Positions 1-10,563 of a stretch of 64,000 bases of DNA are shown piece after piece (position 1 is the first letter of the stretch; each line of letters starts with the position of its first letter). The notes under the pieces were generated by a model that saw only the letters and a program-made list of their open reading frames with translations, was not told the origin of the DNA and ran no database searches. The stretch is from Azospirillum oleiclasticum. Lineage in GTDB: Bacteria; Pseudomonadota; Alphaproteobacteria; Azospirillales; Azospirillaceae. Where the stretch lies: assembly GCF_013423485.1 (NCBI RefSeq), contig NZ_JABFFR010000019.1, forward strand, positions 1-64,000. The letters run 5' to 3'. The translations under genes and the position numbers were made by a program.

Positions 1-67
1 CGGCATCGCCGTCGCCGACAGCCCCGCCAGCCTCGGCTCCACCATGCTGAAGGTCCTGAACGGCTGA
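1..67 (+). CDS. sucD: Succinyl-CoA ligase alpha subunit, C-terminal end (partial)
   Basis: Only the last 21 codons are in the window, read from base 2 to a TGA at 65-67. The tail contains VADSPASLGSTMLKVLNG, which matches the C-terminus of SucD, the ADP/GDP-forming succinyl-CoA synthetase alpha chain that makes succinate and ATP/GTP from succinyl-CoA. Its position directly before sucA and sucB fits the usual alphaproteobacterial mdh-sucCD-sucAB arrangement. The identification rests on a short tail plus context. Confidence 0.75.
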   Translation, partial: GIAVADSPASLGSTMLKVLNG

Positions 68-74
68 TATGCAA

Positions 75-91
75 GGGAGGCGGTGCCTCCC
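75..91 (+). promoter_or_regulatory. Short hairpin after sucD
   Basis: A 7-bp perfect stem GGGAGGC/GCCTCCC with a 3-base loop lies 7 bases after the sucD stop. There is no T-tract, so it is more likely an RNA-stabilising or processing hairpin than a terminator. Confidence 0.35.
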
Positions 92-113
92 TGGCCTCCG
101 ACGCCGGGACTTG

Positions 114-152
114 TGCGCCCCGCGACCCCATATGACCGGGGTCCGGGGCGCA
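114..152 (+). promoter_or_regulatory. Long intercistronic hairpin between sucD and sucA
   Basis: Bases 114-129 and 138-152 pair over 15 bp with a single bulged C (TGCGCCCC.../...GGGGCGCA outer arm, GACCCC/GGGGTC inner arm), loop of 8. No T-tract follows. It could attenuate or process the sucCD-sucAB message; the role is inferred. Confidence 0.5.
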
Positions 153-239
153 ACGGCCCCGGCGGAGGGTCGAGGGGGACAGTGATCCCCTCGAACAACG
201 ATAACATCAGGGAACCGGGCGAACCGCCCGGGCAAGACC

Positions 240-3137
240 ATGTCGGTTAGTCTGGAGCAGTCCTCGTTCCTGTTCGGCCAGAACGCAGGCTTCATTGCCG
301 AGCTCTACGCGCGTTTCCTGAAAGATCCGGCCTCGGTCGATCCGAGCTGGAACGGCTTCTTCAAGGAGCTGGACGACGACGCGCGCGCGGTGCTCGACGA
401 GCTGCGCGGCGCCTCCTGGACTCCGGCCGAGGTCAACGGCTTCGCGACCGAGGACGCCGCGCCGGCGCTGACCGGTCCCGGCAACGGCGCCATGGTCGCC
501 CACACCCAGATGATCTACGGCTCGCCCAGCCACGAGAATCTGCGCCAGGCCACGCTCGACAGCATCCGCGCCCTGATGCTGATCCGCGTCTACCGCGTGC
601 GCGGCCACATGAACGCGCATTTCGACCCGCTGGAGCTGGAGAAGCGAGAGCCGCACCCGGAGCTGGATCCGGCGAGCTACGGCTTCGGCCCCGGCGACAT
701 GGACCGGCCGATCTTCCTGAACTACTCGCTCGGCCTCGAGACGGCGACTCTGCGCCAGATCCTGGACATCCTGCAGAAGACCTACTGCGGGCACATCGGC
801 GTCGAGTTCATGCACATCCAGGACGCCGAGGAGAAGGCCTGGATCCAGGAACGCATCGAGGGCGGGCGCAACCACACCGACTTCACCGTCAACGGCAAGC
901 GCGCCATCCTGGAGCGGCTGACGGCGGCGGAGAGCTTCGAGAAGTTCCTCCAGCTCAAATACACCGGCACCAAGCGCTTCGGCCTCGAGGGCGGCGAGAG
1001 CATGATCCCCGCGCTGGAGCAGATCCTGAAGCGCGGCCACCAACTCGGCCTCAAGGAGGTGGTGCTGGGCATGGCCCACCGCGGCCGCCTGAACGTGCTG
1101 GCGAACTTCGTCGGCAAGCCCTTCACCGCCATCTTCTCGGAGTTCCAGGGCAACCCGTCCACCCCCGACGAGGTGCAGGGCTCCGGCGATGTGAAGTACC
1201 ATCTGGGCACCTCCAGCGACCGCGACTTCAACGGCGCCACCGTCCACCTGTCGCTGACCGCCAACCCCTCGCACCTGGAATGGGCCAACCCGGTGGTGGT
1301 CGGCAAGGTGCGCGCCAAGCAGCAGCAGCGCGGCGACCTTGAACGCGAGCAGGTGATGGGCATCCTGCTGCACGGCGACGCCGCCTTCGCCGGGCAGGGC
1401 ATCGTGGCCGAGACGCTGGGCCTGTCGGAGCTGCGCGGCTACCGCACCGGCGGCACCGTGCATTTCGTGATCAACAACCAGATCGGCTTCACCACGAACC
1501 CGCAATACTCGCGCTCCGGCGTCTACTGCACGGACATGGCGAAGATGGTGCAGGCGCCGATCTTCCACGTGAACGGCGACGACCCCGAAGCGGTCGTGCA
1601 TGTCAGCCGCATCGCCATCGAGTTCCGGCAGAAGTTCAAGCGCGACGTCGTCATCGACATGGTCTGCTACCGCCGGCACGGCCACAACGAGGGTGACGAG
1701 CCGGCCTTCACCCAGCCGCTCATGTACAAGGTGATCCGCAGCCACCCGACGACGCGCGACCTGTACGCCCGGCAGCTCGTCCAGGAGAACGTGATCACCC
1801 AGGCCGAGGCCGACCAGGTCACCAGCGACTTCATGAAAAAGCTGGAGGCCGATTTCGAGGCCGCGACCTCCTACAAGGTCAACAAGGCCGACTGGCTGGA
1901 AGGCAAGTGGGCCGGCCTGACCACCGCCCCCGGCGAGGAGGATCGCCGCGGCAACACCGCCGTGCCGATGGACCTGCTCAAGGAGATCGGCAACAAGCTG
2001 TGCCAGGTGCCGAACGGCTTCGGCATCAACGCCAAGATCGCCCGCCAGCTCGAGGCCAAGAAGAAGTCGATCGAGACGGGCGAGGGGCTGGACTGGGCGA
2101 CCGCCGAAGCGCTGGCCTTCGGTACGCTGCTGCTCGAGGGCAACAGCGTCCGGCTGTCCGGCCAGGATTCGGGCCGCGGCACCTTCTCGCACCGTCACGC
2201 CGTGGTCTACGACCAGGCGACGGAGGAGAAGTACATCGCGCTGCAGCATCTGCACCCGGACCAAGCGACCTTCGAGGTGCACGACAGCCCGTTGTCGGAA
2301 GCGGCCGTCGTCGGCTTCGAGTACGGCTATTCGCTGGCCGATCCGCAGACGCTGACGTTGTGGGAGGCGCAGTTCGGCGACTTCGCCAACACCGCGCAGA
2401 CCATCATCGACCAGTTCATCAGCTCCGGCGAGTCCAAGTGGCTGCGCATGTCCGGTTTGGTGCTGCTGCTGCCGCACGGTTACGAAGGCCAGGGGCCCGA
2501 GCACTCCTCGGCCCGCGTCGAGCGCTTCCTGCAGATGTCGGCGGAGGACAACTGGCAGATCGTCAACTGCACGACGCCGGCCAACTACTACCACGCCCTG
2601 CGCCGGCAGATGCGCCGCAACTTCCGCAAGCCGCTCGTCGTGATGACGCCGAAGTCGCTGCTGCGCCACAAGCTCGCGGTGTCCTCGCTGGCCGACATGG
2701 CGGAGGGGTCGTCCTTCCACCGCGTGCTGCCGGACGCTCTGCCCGACCTCGCCCCGGCCGAGCAGGTGCGCCGCGTCGTCATCTGCACCGGCAAGGTCTA
2801 TTACGACCTGTTCCAGGAGCGCGAGGCGCGCAAGCTGACCGACGTGGCGATCCTCCGGCTGGAGCAGATGTACCCGTTCCCGCGCACCGCCCTCACCAAG
2901 GAACTGGCGAAGTACCCGAACGCCGACGTGGTGTGGTGCCAGGAGGAGCCGGAGAACCAGGGCGGCTGGTTCTTCGTGGACCGCCGCATCGAGGATTGCC
3001 TGTCGGCGACCGGGAACAAGGCCCGCCGGCCGCGCTATGTCGGCCGTCCGCCGGCGGCGTCGCCCGCGACAGGGCTGCTGAAGCGGCACAACAAGGAACA
3101 GGCCAAGCTCGTCGATGACGCGCTGACCGTGAGCTGA
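240..3137 (+). CDS. sucA: 2-oxoglutarate dehydrogenase E1 component
   Basis: 965-residue thiamine-diphosphate-dependent decarboxylase of the 2-oxoglutarate dehydrogenase complex. It oxidatively decarboxylates 2-oxoglutarate and passes the succinyl group to the lipoyl arm of E2 in the TCA cycle. The N-terminus ([19 protein letters not shown]) is the E2-binding segment typical of OdhA/SucA. Visible motifs are [14 protein letters not shown] near residue 280, the ThDP region [20 protein letters not shown] near 380 with [11 protein letters not shown], and [19 protein letters not shown] near 480. Length is as expected for alphaproteobacterial SucA. sucB follows after 38 bases, so the two are co-transcribed. 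No strong Shine-Dalgarno is seen before this ATG, but protein similarity begins at once. A long open frame on the opposite strand is a GC-driven shadow. Confidence 0.97.
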   Translation: MSVSLEQSSFLFGQNAGFIAELYARFLKDPASVDPSWNGFFKELDDDARAVLDELRGASWTPAEVNGFATEDAAPALTGPGNGAMVAHTQMIYGSPSHENLRQATLDSIRALMLIRVYRVRGHMNAHFDPLELEKREPHPELDPASYGFGPGDMDRPIFLNYSLGLETATLRQILDILQKTYCGHIGVEFMHIQDAEEKAWIQERIEGGRNHTDFTVNGKRAILERLTAAESFEKFLQLKYTGTKRFGLEGGESMIPALEQILKRGHQLGLKEVVLGMAHRGRLNVLANFVGKPFTAIFSEFQGNPSTPDEVQGSGDVKYHLGTSSDRDFNGATVHLSLTANPSHLEWANPVVVGKVRAKQQQRGDLEREQVMGILLHGDAAFAGQGIVAETLGLSELRGYRTGGTVHFVINNQIGFTTNPQYSRSGVYCTDMAKMVQAPIFHVNGDDPEAVVHVSRIAIEFRQKFKRDVVIDMVCYRRHGHNEGDEPAFTQPLMYKVIRSHPTTRDLYARQLVQENVITQAEADQVTSDFMKKLEADFEAATSYKVNKADWLEGKWAGLTTAPGEEDRRGNTAVPMDLLKEIGNKLCQVPNGFGINAKIARQLEAKKKSIETGEGLDWATAEALAFGTLLLEGNSVRLSGQDSGRGTFSHRHAVVYDQATEEKYIALQHLHPDQATFEVHDSPLSEAAVVGFEYGYSLADPQTLTLWEAQFGDFANTAQTIIDQFISSGESKWLRMSGLVLLLPHGYEGQGPEHSSARVERFLQMSAEDNWQIVNCTTPANYYHALRRQMRRNFRKPLVVMTPKSLLRHKLAVSSLADMAEGSSFHRVLPDALPDLAPAEQVRRVVICTGKVYYDLFQEREARKLTDVAILRLEQMYPFPRTALTKELAKYPNADVVWCQEEPENQGGWFFVDRRIEDCLSATGNKARRPRYVGRPPAASPATGLLKRHNKEQAKLVDDALTVS

Positions 3138-3175
3138 CCGGACCCCGGGCGAAGAACAAGAAGCGAGAGGATCTC

Positions 3176-4438
<1,263 letters not shown>

Positions 4439-4467
4439 CCGGGTCGCACCGACACGGTGTCGCGCCA

Positions 4468-4496
4468 GGGGGCGGGTCGAAGGGCCCGCCCCCTTT
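4468..4496 (+). terminator. Rho-independent terminator of the suc operon
   Basis: Perfect 9-bp stem GGGGGCGGG (4468-4476) / CCCGCCCCC (4485-4493), 8-base loop, then TTT. It lies 30 bases after the sucB stop. Confidence 0.7.
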
Positions 4497-4515
4497 CGCG
4501 TGAGGAGGCACGGGC

Positions 4516-5025
4516 ATGACGCCGACGCACCCACCGGCCGCGCTGCTCGATGCCTGCGTGTTGTTCGGCCCGCCCCTGCGGGCCCTGCTGGTCGCGCTGG
4601 CGCAGGCCGGGCTCTTCCGTGCCCTGTGGACGGACGACATCGTCCGCGAATGCGAGACGGCGCTGCGCCGGCACTCCGGCGGCGGGATTCATCTCGATCG
4701 CGCCCTGCCCGGCGGTCGGATCGACGGCTACGACCATCTCGTCCCCGGCCTCTCCTTGCCCGACCCCGACGACCGCCATGTGCTGGCCGCCGCCGTCGCC
4801 GCGGGTGCGCACACCATCGTCACCTGGAACCGGCGTGATTTCCCGGCCGCCGCCCTGCGTCCTTATGGCATCACGGCGCTGGACCCGGACTCCTTCATCC
4901 TGCACCTGATCACGAGCGACCGCTTCGCCGTTCTGGAAACGATGCGGCAGCACCGCGCCACCCTGCGCGCCGAGCGCTTGTTCCGGACGGCGAAGGCCCT
5001 GACGCCATGGCTGGACCAGCCCTGA
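4516..5025 (+). CDS. PIN-domain protein (VapC-like RNase), orphan
   Basis: 169-residue protein with a PIN-like nuclease fold. The first conserved acid is in ALLDACVLF (about residue 12), then the region DDIVRECETALRR, acids in LPDPDDRHVLAAA (about 80) and TWNRRDF near residue 100. PIN proteins of this subgroup usually act as toxin RNases paired with a small DNA-binding antitoxin. Here the upstream neighbour is the suc terminator and no antitoxin gene is visible. A GAGGAGG Shine-Dalgarno precedes the ATG. The last 19 bases overlap the start of the next gene, a cyclase, so the two are probably translated together. Confidence 0.8.
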   Translation: MTPTHPPAALLDACVLFGPPLRALLVALAQAGLFRALWTDDIVRECETALRRHSGGGIHLDRALPGGRIDGYDHLVPGLSLPDPDDRHVLAAAVAAGAHTIVTWNRRDFPAAALRPYGITALDPDSFILHLITSDRFAVLETMRQHRATLRAERLFRTAKALTPWLDQP

Positions 5026-6305
5026 CCCCCGACACCGGCCGCGACGCCGCCACCCTTCTGCGGGAGGCGGAGGTGCGGGCGGAGCGCACCGTGGGAACAT
5101 TGCGGATGGCCGTGTCGGCGGCGTTGGCGCTGACCTTCCTGGTCGCCGTGCTCGGCACGGTGCCCGAGGACAACGCCATGCTGGAACGGCAGCTCCTCGC
5201 CGCCGGCACCACCCTGGGAACGTATTTCCTGTTCGGTGCGGCCACCGTCCGGCTGGCGGGAAGGCACCGGGTGTGGCCGTGGCTGGGGTGGGTGTTCGCG
5301 GCCGTCGATGTGCTGTTCGTCGCGGTGAATGTTCATCTGACGGCGCGCAACACCGGCCTGCCGACCAACTTCGGGGCGGGCTTTCCGGTGGTCTGGCTGG
5401 CGCCGCTGGTCCTGGCCTTCGGGGCATTGCGCTACAACCCCTGGTTCCAGGGCTTCCAGGTGGCGTTGCTCGCCCTCGGGCTCGTCCTCATGATCGCCAC
5501 CGGCGAGTTGCATGATGTGCCGCAGGACTCGACGCCGGCGGCGCTCGGCTATTTCTTCGGGGTGCCGCCCAACGCCATGCGCGGGGCCATGCTGCTGCTG
5601 GCCGGCGTGGTGCTGGTGCTGGCCGCGGCACGGGCGCGCGGGCTGTTGCGCCGGGCGCTGGAGGAGGCGCGGCGGCGCACCAACCTCACCCGCTACCTGC
5701 CGCCGCAGATCGCCGGGCGCCTTGCCGACCTGCCGGCGGCGGAGTTGCGGGCCGGCCGGCGGCAGGTGGTGACCGTGCTGTTCTGCGACGTGCGCGGCTT
5801 CACCGCACGCGCTGAGGGGATGGACCCGGCCGCCCTGTCGGCCTTCGTCACCGGCTTCCGCGCCGCGATCACCCGCGCGGCGGAATGCACGGACGGGGTG
5901 ATCGACAAGTTCGTGGGCGATGGCGCCATGCTGGTGTTCGGCGTGCCCGATCCGCGGCCGGACGACGCCGCCCGCGCGCTGGCCTGCGCCGAAGCCCTGC
6001 CGCGCGAGGTCGCCGCCTGGGATCCGGCGGTGCGGGTGGGTGTGGGGATGCATCACGGGCCGGTCTTCTGCGGCGCGGTCGGCGACGACAGCCGGCTGGA
6101 ATACACGGTGCTGGGCGACACGGTGAACGTCGCGGCCCGGCTGGAGCAGCTCACCAAATCCGCCGGTTTCACCATCGTCGCCAGCGCCGACGCGCTGGGC
6201 GCGGCCGGGATACGCCCGGAGGCGGAAGGCTGGACCCCGCTGCCGGCCGAGCCGTTGCGCGGGCGCAACCAGCCGGTGAAGCTTTTCGGCCGGGCACCCC
6301 GTTAG
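5007..6305 (+). CDS. Membrane-anchored class III adenylate cyclase
   Basis: 432-residue protein that should make cAMP from ATP. Residues about 30-210 form about six membrane helices. A short cytoplasmic linker (ARRRTNLTRYLPPQIAGRLA) leads to a class III cyclase catalytic domain from about residue 245. The first metal-binding Asp is in TVLFCDVRGFT (about 260), the second in DKFVGDGAMLVFG (about 300), where the Lys suits adenine recognition. The transition-state Asn and Arg are in GDTVNVAARLE (about 370). All key residues appear present. The start codon lies inside the end of the PIN gene. The membrane part has no recognised sensor domain. Confidence 0.9.
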   Translation: MAGPALTPDTGRDAATLLREAEVRAERTVGTLRMAVSAALALTFLVAVLGTVPEDNAMLERQLLAAGTTLGTYFLFGAATVRLAGRHRVWPWLGWVFAAVDVLFVAVNVHLTARNTGLPTNFGAGFPVVWLAPLVLAFGALRYNPWFQGFQVALLALGLVLMIATGELHDVPQDSTPAALGYFFGVPPNAMRGAMLLLAGVVLVLAAARARGLLRRALEEARRRTNLTRYLPPQIAGRLADLPAAELRAGRRQVVTVLFCDVRGFTARAEGMDPAALSAFVTGFRAAITRAAECTDGVIDKFVGDGAMLVFGVPDPRPDDAARALACAEALPREVAAWDPAVRVGVGMHHGPVFCGAVGDDSRLEYTVLGDTVNVAARLEQLTKSAGFTIVASADALGAAGIRPEAEGWTPLPAEPLRGRNQPVKLFGRAPR

Positions 6306-6367
6306 GGCTTCCGGGCGGTTTTCTTTCGCGTATGGTGGGCCGTCCGCGCCCCGGAAGGATGCTCCCG

Positions 6368-8005
6368 ATGACCGACGCACGCCCCAGCCTCTCCGACGCC
6401 GTCCGCCAGTTCCGCGGGGGCGACCTGCCGGGTGCCGAGGCCGCGGCGCGCTCCGTGCTGGCGGGAGAACCGCGCAACGCCCAGGCGCTGCACATCCTGG
6501 CGCTGGTCGCCGCCCGCGCCGGACGCACCGACGCCGCCTTGGAGATCCTGGACGAGGCGGCCGAGGCAGAACCGTCCGACCCGTCGATCCACAACAGCCG
6601 CGGCAGCCTGCTCTTCCAGCTCGACCGGGTGGCGGAGGCCGAGCCGGCCTTCCGCCGGTCGGTGGAGGCCAACAGCCGGCTGCCGGAATCGCACGGCAAC
6701 CTGGGCAATGTCCTTAAGGCGCTGGGCCGGCTGGAGGAGGCGGAGGCCTGCTTCCGCACCGCCCTGGCGCTGCGCCCGGACGCGCCGGAGATGCAGAATT
6801 TCCTGGCCGCCACCCTGCGCGACCTCGGCCGGCTGGAGGAGGCGGAGTCATTGCTGCGCCAGGCGCTGGATCTGGCCCCGGACTATCTGGAGGCGCGCTA
6901 CAACCTCGCCGAGGCGCTGTCCACGCTGGGCCGGCTGGAGGAGGCGGAGGAAGCCTTCCGCACGGTCCTCGGCCACGCGCCGGGCTTCGTGCCCGCCCAC
7001 ATCGGGCTGGCCCACGCGCTGCACAGCCTGGACCGCGCCGAGGAGGCCATCGAGGCCATCGAGGCCGCCCGCGCGCTGGCGCCCGAGCACCACATGGTGC
7101 AGTTCACCCGCCGGCTGATCCATTCCAACGCGGTGCCCGCCTGGCACCTGCCGATGATCAACGATCACGAGCGCAACCACGCCTACGACGCCGCGCTGCG
7201 GCGGGCGGTGAAGCCGGACAGTCTGGTGCTGGAGATCGGCACGGGGTCGGGCATCGTCGCCATGATGGCGGCGCGCGCCGGGGCGAGGGCGGTGGTGACC
7301 TGCGAGGTCAACCCGGTGCTGGCCCGCGTGGCGGCGGAGAGCGTGGCCCGCAACGGCTACGCCGACCGCGTCACCGTGGTGCCCACCCTGTCCACCCGGC
7401 TGACCGTCGGCGCGGAGCTGCCGGAGAAGGCCGACGTCTTCGTGTCGGAGCTGATCAACATCGGCATGCTGGCCCCGCGCATGCTGTCGGTGCTGCAGCA
7501 CGCGCGCACACATCTGGTGAAGCCGGGCGCCGCCATCATCCCGCGCGCCAGCACCGTCTACGGCATGCTGGTGGAGGCACCGGAACTCGCCCGCATCAAC
7601 CCGGTGCGGGAGATCGATGGGTTCGACATGTCGGCCATGGACGTGTTCCGCTCCCCCGGCTACCAGCCCATCGACCTCGCCGCCGACGCGCATGTCCGGC
7701 TGTCCGATGATTTCACAGCGCTCGACTTCGACTTCACCCGGACCATGCCGGAGGAGGGCGAACGCAGCGTCGTGGTGACCGTGACCACGGCCGGCACCGC
7801 GCATGGCGTGGCCTTCTGGTTCGACCTGTTGATGGACGAGGAGGTCGTCTACCACTCCGCCAGCCTCAGCCGTACCAACCACTGGAAGCAGGCCATCACC
7901 TTCTTCGAGCGGCCCATCCCGGTGAACACCGGCGACCGGCTGACCATCGTCGCCCGCTACGACGCCAACCAGATCGCCTTCGGCCTCGGCGCCCCTCCCG
8001 GTTGA
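6368..8005 (+). CDS. TPR-PRMT fusion: putative protein arginine methyltransferase
   Basis: 545 residues. Residues about 5-250 are a chain of tetratricopeptide repeats (recurring GRLEEAE / ALxLxPD pattern). From about 260 there is an SAM methyltransferase of PRMT type: motif I LEIGTGSGIVAMMAARAGA, post-I VVTCEVNP, the loop SELINIGML, a PRMT7/9-like stretch HLVKPGAAIIPRASTVYG, and the C-terminal NHWKQAITFFERPIPVNTGD, equivalent to the THW loop. The layout resembles eukaryotic PRMT9 (TPR plus PRMT). The second Glu of the double-E loop appears replaced by Pro, so arginine methylation is not assured. The start at 6368 has GGAAGGA upstream; the frame is open far earlier but without coding character. 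Confidence 0.82.
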   Translation: MTDARPSLSDAVRQFRGGDLPGAEAAARSVLAGEPRNAQALHILALVAARAGRTDAALEILDEAAEAEPSDPSIHNSRGSLLFQLDRVAEAEPAFRRSVEANSRLPESHGNLGNVLKALGRLEEAEACFRTALALRPDAPEMQNFLAATLRDLGRLEEAESLLRQALDLAPDYLEARYNLAEALSTLGRLEEAEEAFRTVLGHAPGFVPAHIGLAHALHSLDRAEEAIEAIEAARALAPEHHMVQFTRRLIHSNAVPAWHLPMINDHERNHAYDAALRRAVKPDSLVLEIGTGSGIVAMMAARAGARAVVTCEVNPVLARVAAESVARNGYADRVTVVPTLSTRLTVGAELPEKADVFVSELINIGMLAPRMLSVLQHARTHLVKPGAAIIPRASTVYGMLVEAPELARINPVREIDGFDMSAMDVFRSPGYQPIDLAADAHVRLSDDFTALDFDFTRTMPEEGERSVVVTVTTAGTAHGVAFWFDLLMDEEVVYHSASLSRTNHWKQAITFFERPIPVNTGDRLTIVARYDANQIAFGLGAPPG

Positions 8006-8058
8006 ATCCATCCCTGAGAACGCATACAATCCTAACCGGTGGATCGGGGAGCGGGCGG

Positions 8059-8298
8059 ATGAGCAGCGACGAGCGCATGGACCGGATGGAAGTGCGGATG
8101 GACCGCATGGAGAACGACATCGCGACCCTGAAGCACGATGTCGCGGACCTTATGCGCGGCCAGGCCGAGATCAAGTCCACCCTCTCCCTCATGTCCAACC
8201 TGCTGGCACGCATCGATGGCCGTATGGACGAGCAGCGCGCCACCATCAACGCCCTGATCCCTGTCCGCATCGCCGCCGTCCCGCCGGCGGCTGCATGA
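8059..8298 (+). CDS. Small coiled-coil protein
   Basis: 79-residue protein. Residues 1-60 show heptad repeats rich in Met, Arg, Asp and Glu (RMDRMEVRMDRMENDIATLK), which predicts a coiled coil of a kind common in small bacterial hypothetical proteins. A GGGGAG/GGGCGG Shine-Dalgarno stands before the ATG at 8059; an upstream in-frame ATG at 8002 overlaps the previous gene and is less likely. The stop overlaps the start of the MFS gene (ATGA), so the two are coupled. Function unknown. Confidence 0.7.
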   Translation: MSSDERMDRMEVRMDRMENDIATLKHDVADLMRGQAEIKSTLSLMSNLLARIDGRMDEQRATINALIPVRIAAVPPAAA

Positions 8299-9581
8299 CG
8301 CTCGACCGACGGGCGGTCGCCGCCTGGTGCCTGTACGACTGGGCCATGTCGGCCTTCAACACGGTGGTCGGCACCTTCATCTTCTCCGTCTATTTCACCA
8401 GCGCGGTGGCCGAGAGCGAGGTGGCCGGGACGACCGCCTGGAGCCGCGCCATGGCCATCTCCGGCTTGGCGATCGCGGTGTTGAGCCCGATGCTGGGCGC
8501 CATCGCCGACCAGGCCGGCCGGCGCAAACCCTGGCTGGCGCTGTTCACCGGCATCTGCCTGGCCGGCACGGTGGCGCTGTGGTGGGTGCGGCCGGACCCG
8601 TCGAACGTGGTGCTGGCGCTGGTTGGTGTGGCGGTCGCCACCACCGCCTTCGAGCTGGCCGGCGTCTTCTACAACGCCATGCTGCCGGCCCTGTCGCCGC
8701 CGCACATGCTGGGAAGAATCTCCGGCTGGGGCTGGGGTGTGGGCTATTTCGGCGGGCTCGCCTGTCTGGTGCTGGCGCTGTTCGGCTTCGTGCAGGCGGA
8801 CGGGCTGTTCACCGGCTGGATCGGGACGGAGGCCCAGGCGAACGTGCGCGCCACCTCCGTGCTGGTCGCCGTATGGTACGCACTGTTCGCGCTGCCGCTG
8901 TTCCTGTTCGTGCCCGACACGCCGGCCACCGGCCGGCCGTTGGGGGCGGCCGTGCGCGACGGCATCGGCATGCTGGGCCGAACCCTGAGGTATCTGCGCG
9001 GCAACGGGAACCTCGTGCGCTGGTTCATCGCCAGCGCCCTTTACCGCGACGGCATCAACACCATCACCGCCTTCGGCGGCATCTACGCCGCCGGCACCTT
9101 CGGCATGGGTTTCGAGGAGATCGTGATCTTCGCCATCGTGCTGAACGTGTTCGCCGGCACCGGGGCCATCGGCTTCGCGTGGCTCGACGACTGGTTCGGG
9201 GCCAAACGGGTCATCCTCGTCAGCGTCCTGGCCCTGTGCGTGACCGGGGCGGCGCTGCTGATGGTGACGGAGAAGACGTGGTTCTGGGTGTTCGCGTTGG
9301 GGCTCGGGATCTTCTTCGGGCCGGCGCAGGCGGCCGGACGTTCCTTCATGGCACGGATGGCCCCGCCGGGCATGGTGACGGAGATGTTCGGGCTCTACAG
9401 CCTGACCGGCCGGGCGGTCGGCTTCGTCGGGCCGCTGGCGCTGGGCTTCGCGACGGAGGCGTTCGCCAGCCAGCGGGCGGGCATGGCCTCGGTGCTGATC
9501 TTCTTCGTGATCGGATTCGCGCTGATGCTGACGGTGCGCGAGCCCGCAAGCCCCCCCTTGCGACCGGAAGTCGCGCATTGA
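8295..9581 (+). CDS. MFS transporter, UMF1 (Atg22-like) family
   Basis: 428-residue polytopic membrane protein with 11-12 predicted helices. The opening WCLYDWAMSAFNTVVGTFIFS and GAIADQAGRRKPW (cytoplasmic loop 2-3 motif) are typical of the UMF1 family of major facilitator transporters, related to yeast Atg22 amino-acid exporters. Substrate is unknown; members are usually predicted to move small organic metabolites. It is translationally coupled to the coiled-coil mini-gene upstream. Confidence 0.87.
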   Translation: MTLDRRAVAAWCLYDWAMSAFNTVVGTFIFSVYFTSAVAESEVAGTTAWSRAMAISGLAIAVLSPMLGAIADQAGRRKPWLALFTGICLAGTVALWWVRPDPSNVVLALVGVAVATTAFELAGVFYNAMLPALSPPHMLGRISGWGWGVGYFGGLACLVLALFGFVQADGLFTGWIGTEAQANVRATSVLVAVWYALFALPLFLFVPDTPATGRPLGAAVRDGIGMLGRTLRYLRGNGNLVRWFIASALYRDGINTITAFGGIYAAGTFGMGFEEIVIFAIVLNVFAGTGAIGFAWLDDWFGAKRVILVSVLALCVTGAALLMVTEKTWFWVFALGLGIFFGPAQAAGRSFMARMAPPGMVTEMFGLYSLTGRAVGFVGPLALGFATEAFASQRAGMASVLIFFVIGFALMLTVREPASPPLRPEVAH

Positions 9582-9657
9582 CGGGCGGTTTCAGCCGACG
9601 TTCGCTGGCATCCGCTCACGCTGCGGTGCACAATGATGCTTTCTGGATGGAACAGCC

Positions 9658-9873
9658 ATGCTGCACATCAAGGACATCGAGGCGTTCGCCCGCATCAACG
9701 AGGCGCTGGCGCGCCGCACCGACGGCGATGCCGCCCGCTCCCGGCCACCGGCCACCGAACCGCCGCCCGAGGAAAACGCCGGGGAGATATCAGGCTACGG
9801 CTGCGTCTTCGACGTGCGGGCCCTGCCGCCCGGCCCGGCGCGATTCTTCGGGCGCTTGTTCCGGAGCCGATGA
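9658..9873 (+). CDS. Small hypothetical protein
   Basis: 71 codons with strong third-position GC, so probably translated. The N-terminus LHIKDIEAFARINEALARR looks helical, the middle is Pro/Glu-rich and the C-terminus RFFGRLFRSR is basic. No family recognised. No clear Shine-Dalgarno precedes the ATG. It sits alone between the MFS gene and the heat-shock gene. Confidence 0.5.
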   Translation: MLHIKDIEAFARINEALARRTDGDAARSRPPATEPPPEENAGEISGYGCVFDVRALPPGPARFFGRLFRSR

Positions 9874-10017
9874 CGGCTCCAGGTTCGTCTTGACCGGGAC
9901 GGCGGAGCGACCATCTAATGGGCTGTCGGTGCCGGCCTCGGCCGGGCCGCGATGCGAAATGGGCGCCGGATGACGGGCCCACGCTGCAACTCGCTCGCCC
10001 TTCGAGGAGGCTGCGCC

Positions 10018-10497
10018 ATGTCCACGCGTCTTTCCCTGTTCAACAGTCCCCTTCTGCTCGGCTTCGATCAGTTCGAGCGCACGCTCGACCGCATCGCCAA
10101 GAATTCCGCCGAAGGCTATCCGCCCTACAACATCGAGCAGATCGGTGACGACGGGCTGCGGATCACGCTGGCGGTGGCGGGCTTCACCGCCGATGACCTG
10201 TCGGTCCAGATCGAGGACAACCAGTTGGTCATCCGCGGCCGTCAGCAGGACGACAAGTCGCGCATCTACCTGCACCGCGGGATCGCGGCGCGGCAGTTCC
10301 AGCGCAGCTTCGTGCTGGCCGAGGGGATCGAGGTCGTGGGGGCCAGCATCGACAACGGCCTCCTGAACATCGACCTGAAGCGGCCCCTGCCGGAACCCAA
10401 GGTCCGCACCATCAAGATCGAGCAGCCCAGGCCCGGCGACGCCGACGGACCGCAGCCGCGGACGATCGACGTGTCGCCGGATCGCTCCGGCGGCTGA
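10018..10497 (+). CDS. Small heat-shock protein, Hsp20/alpha-crystallin family
   Basis: 159-residue holdase chaperone of the IbpA type. The N-terminus has STRLSLFNSPLLLGFDQFER, and the alpha-crystallin domain runs from about residue 35 to 130 (YNIEQIGDDGLRITLAVAGF, DNQLVIRGRQ, FQRSFVLAEG, NGLLNIDLKRPLPE). The IxI-like motif is in RTIKIEQ. The start has a perfect GAGGAGG; an in-frame ATG at 9952 lacks one. A 4-bp stem (CTCG/CGAG) abuts the Shine-Dalgarno, but no convincing ROSE thermometer is seen. A DUF1150 gene follows, the usual partner in alphaproteobacteria. Confidence 0.92.
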   Translation: MSTRLSLFNSPLLLGFDQFERTLDRIAKNSAEGYPPYNIEQIGDDGLRITLAVAGFTADDLSVQIEDNQLVIRGRQQDDKSRIYLHRGIAARQFQRSFVLAEGIEVVGASIDNGLLNIDLKRPLPEPKVRTIKIEQPRPGDADGPQPRTIDVSPDRSGG

Positions 10498-10563
10498 ACG
10501 ACCGGCCTGACCCCGCACCCGACGGGCGGGCAAGCCATTCGACCTCGCGAAAGACAAGCGATC

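Noticed and set aside
207..3089. A 960-codon open frame on the minus strand opposite sucA
   Set aside because: It mirrors the GC-biased third positions of sucA, has no recognisable domain and no ribosome-binding site. The same applies to other long opposite-strand frames over sucB, pheT, groEL, korA and cstA.
9874..10017. ROSE-type RNA thermometer before the Hsp20 gene
   Set aside because: Only a 4-bp stem abuts the Shine-Dalgarno; no extended pairing covering GAGGAGG was found.
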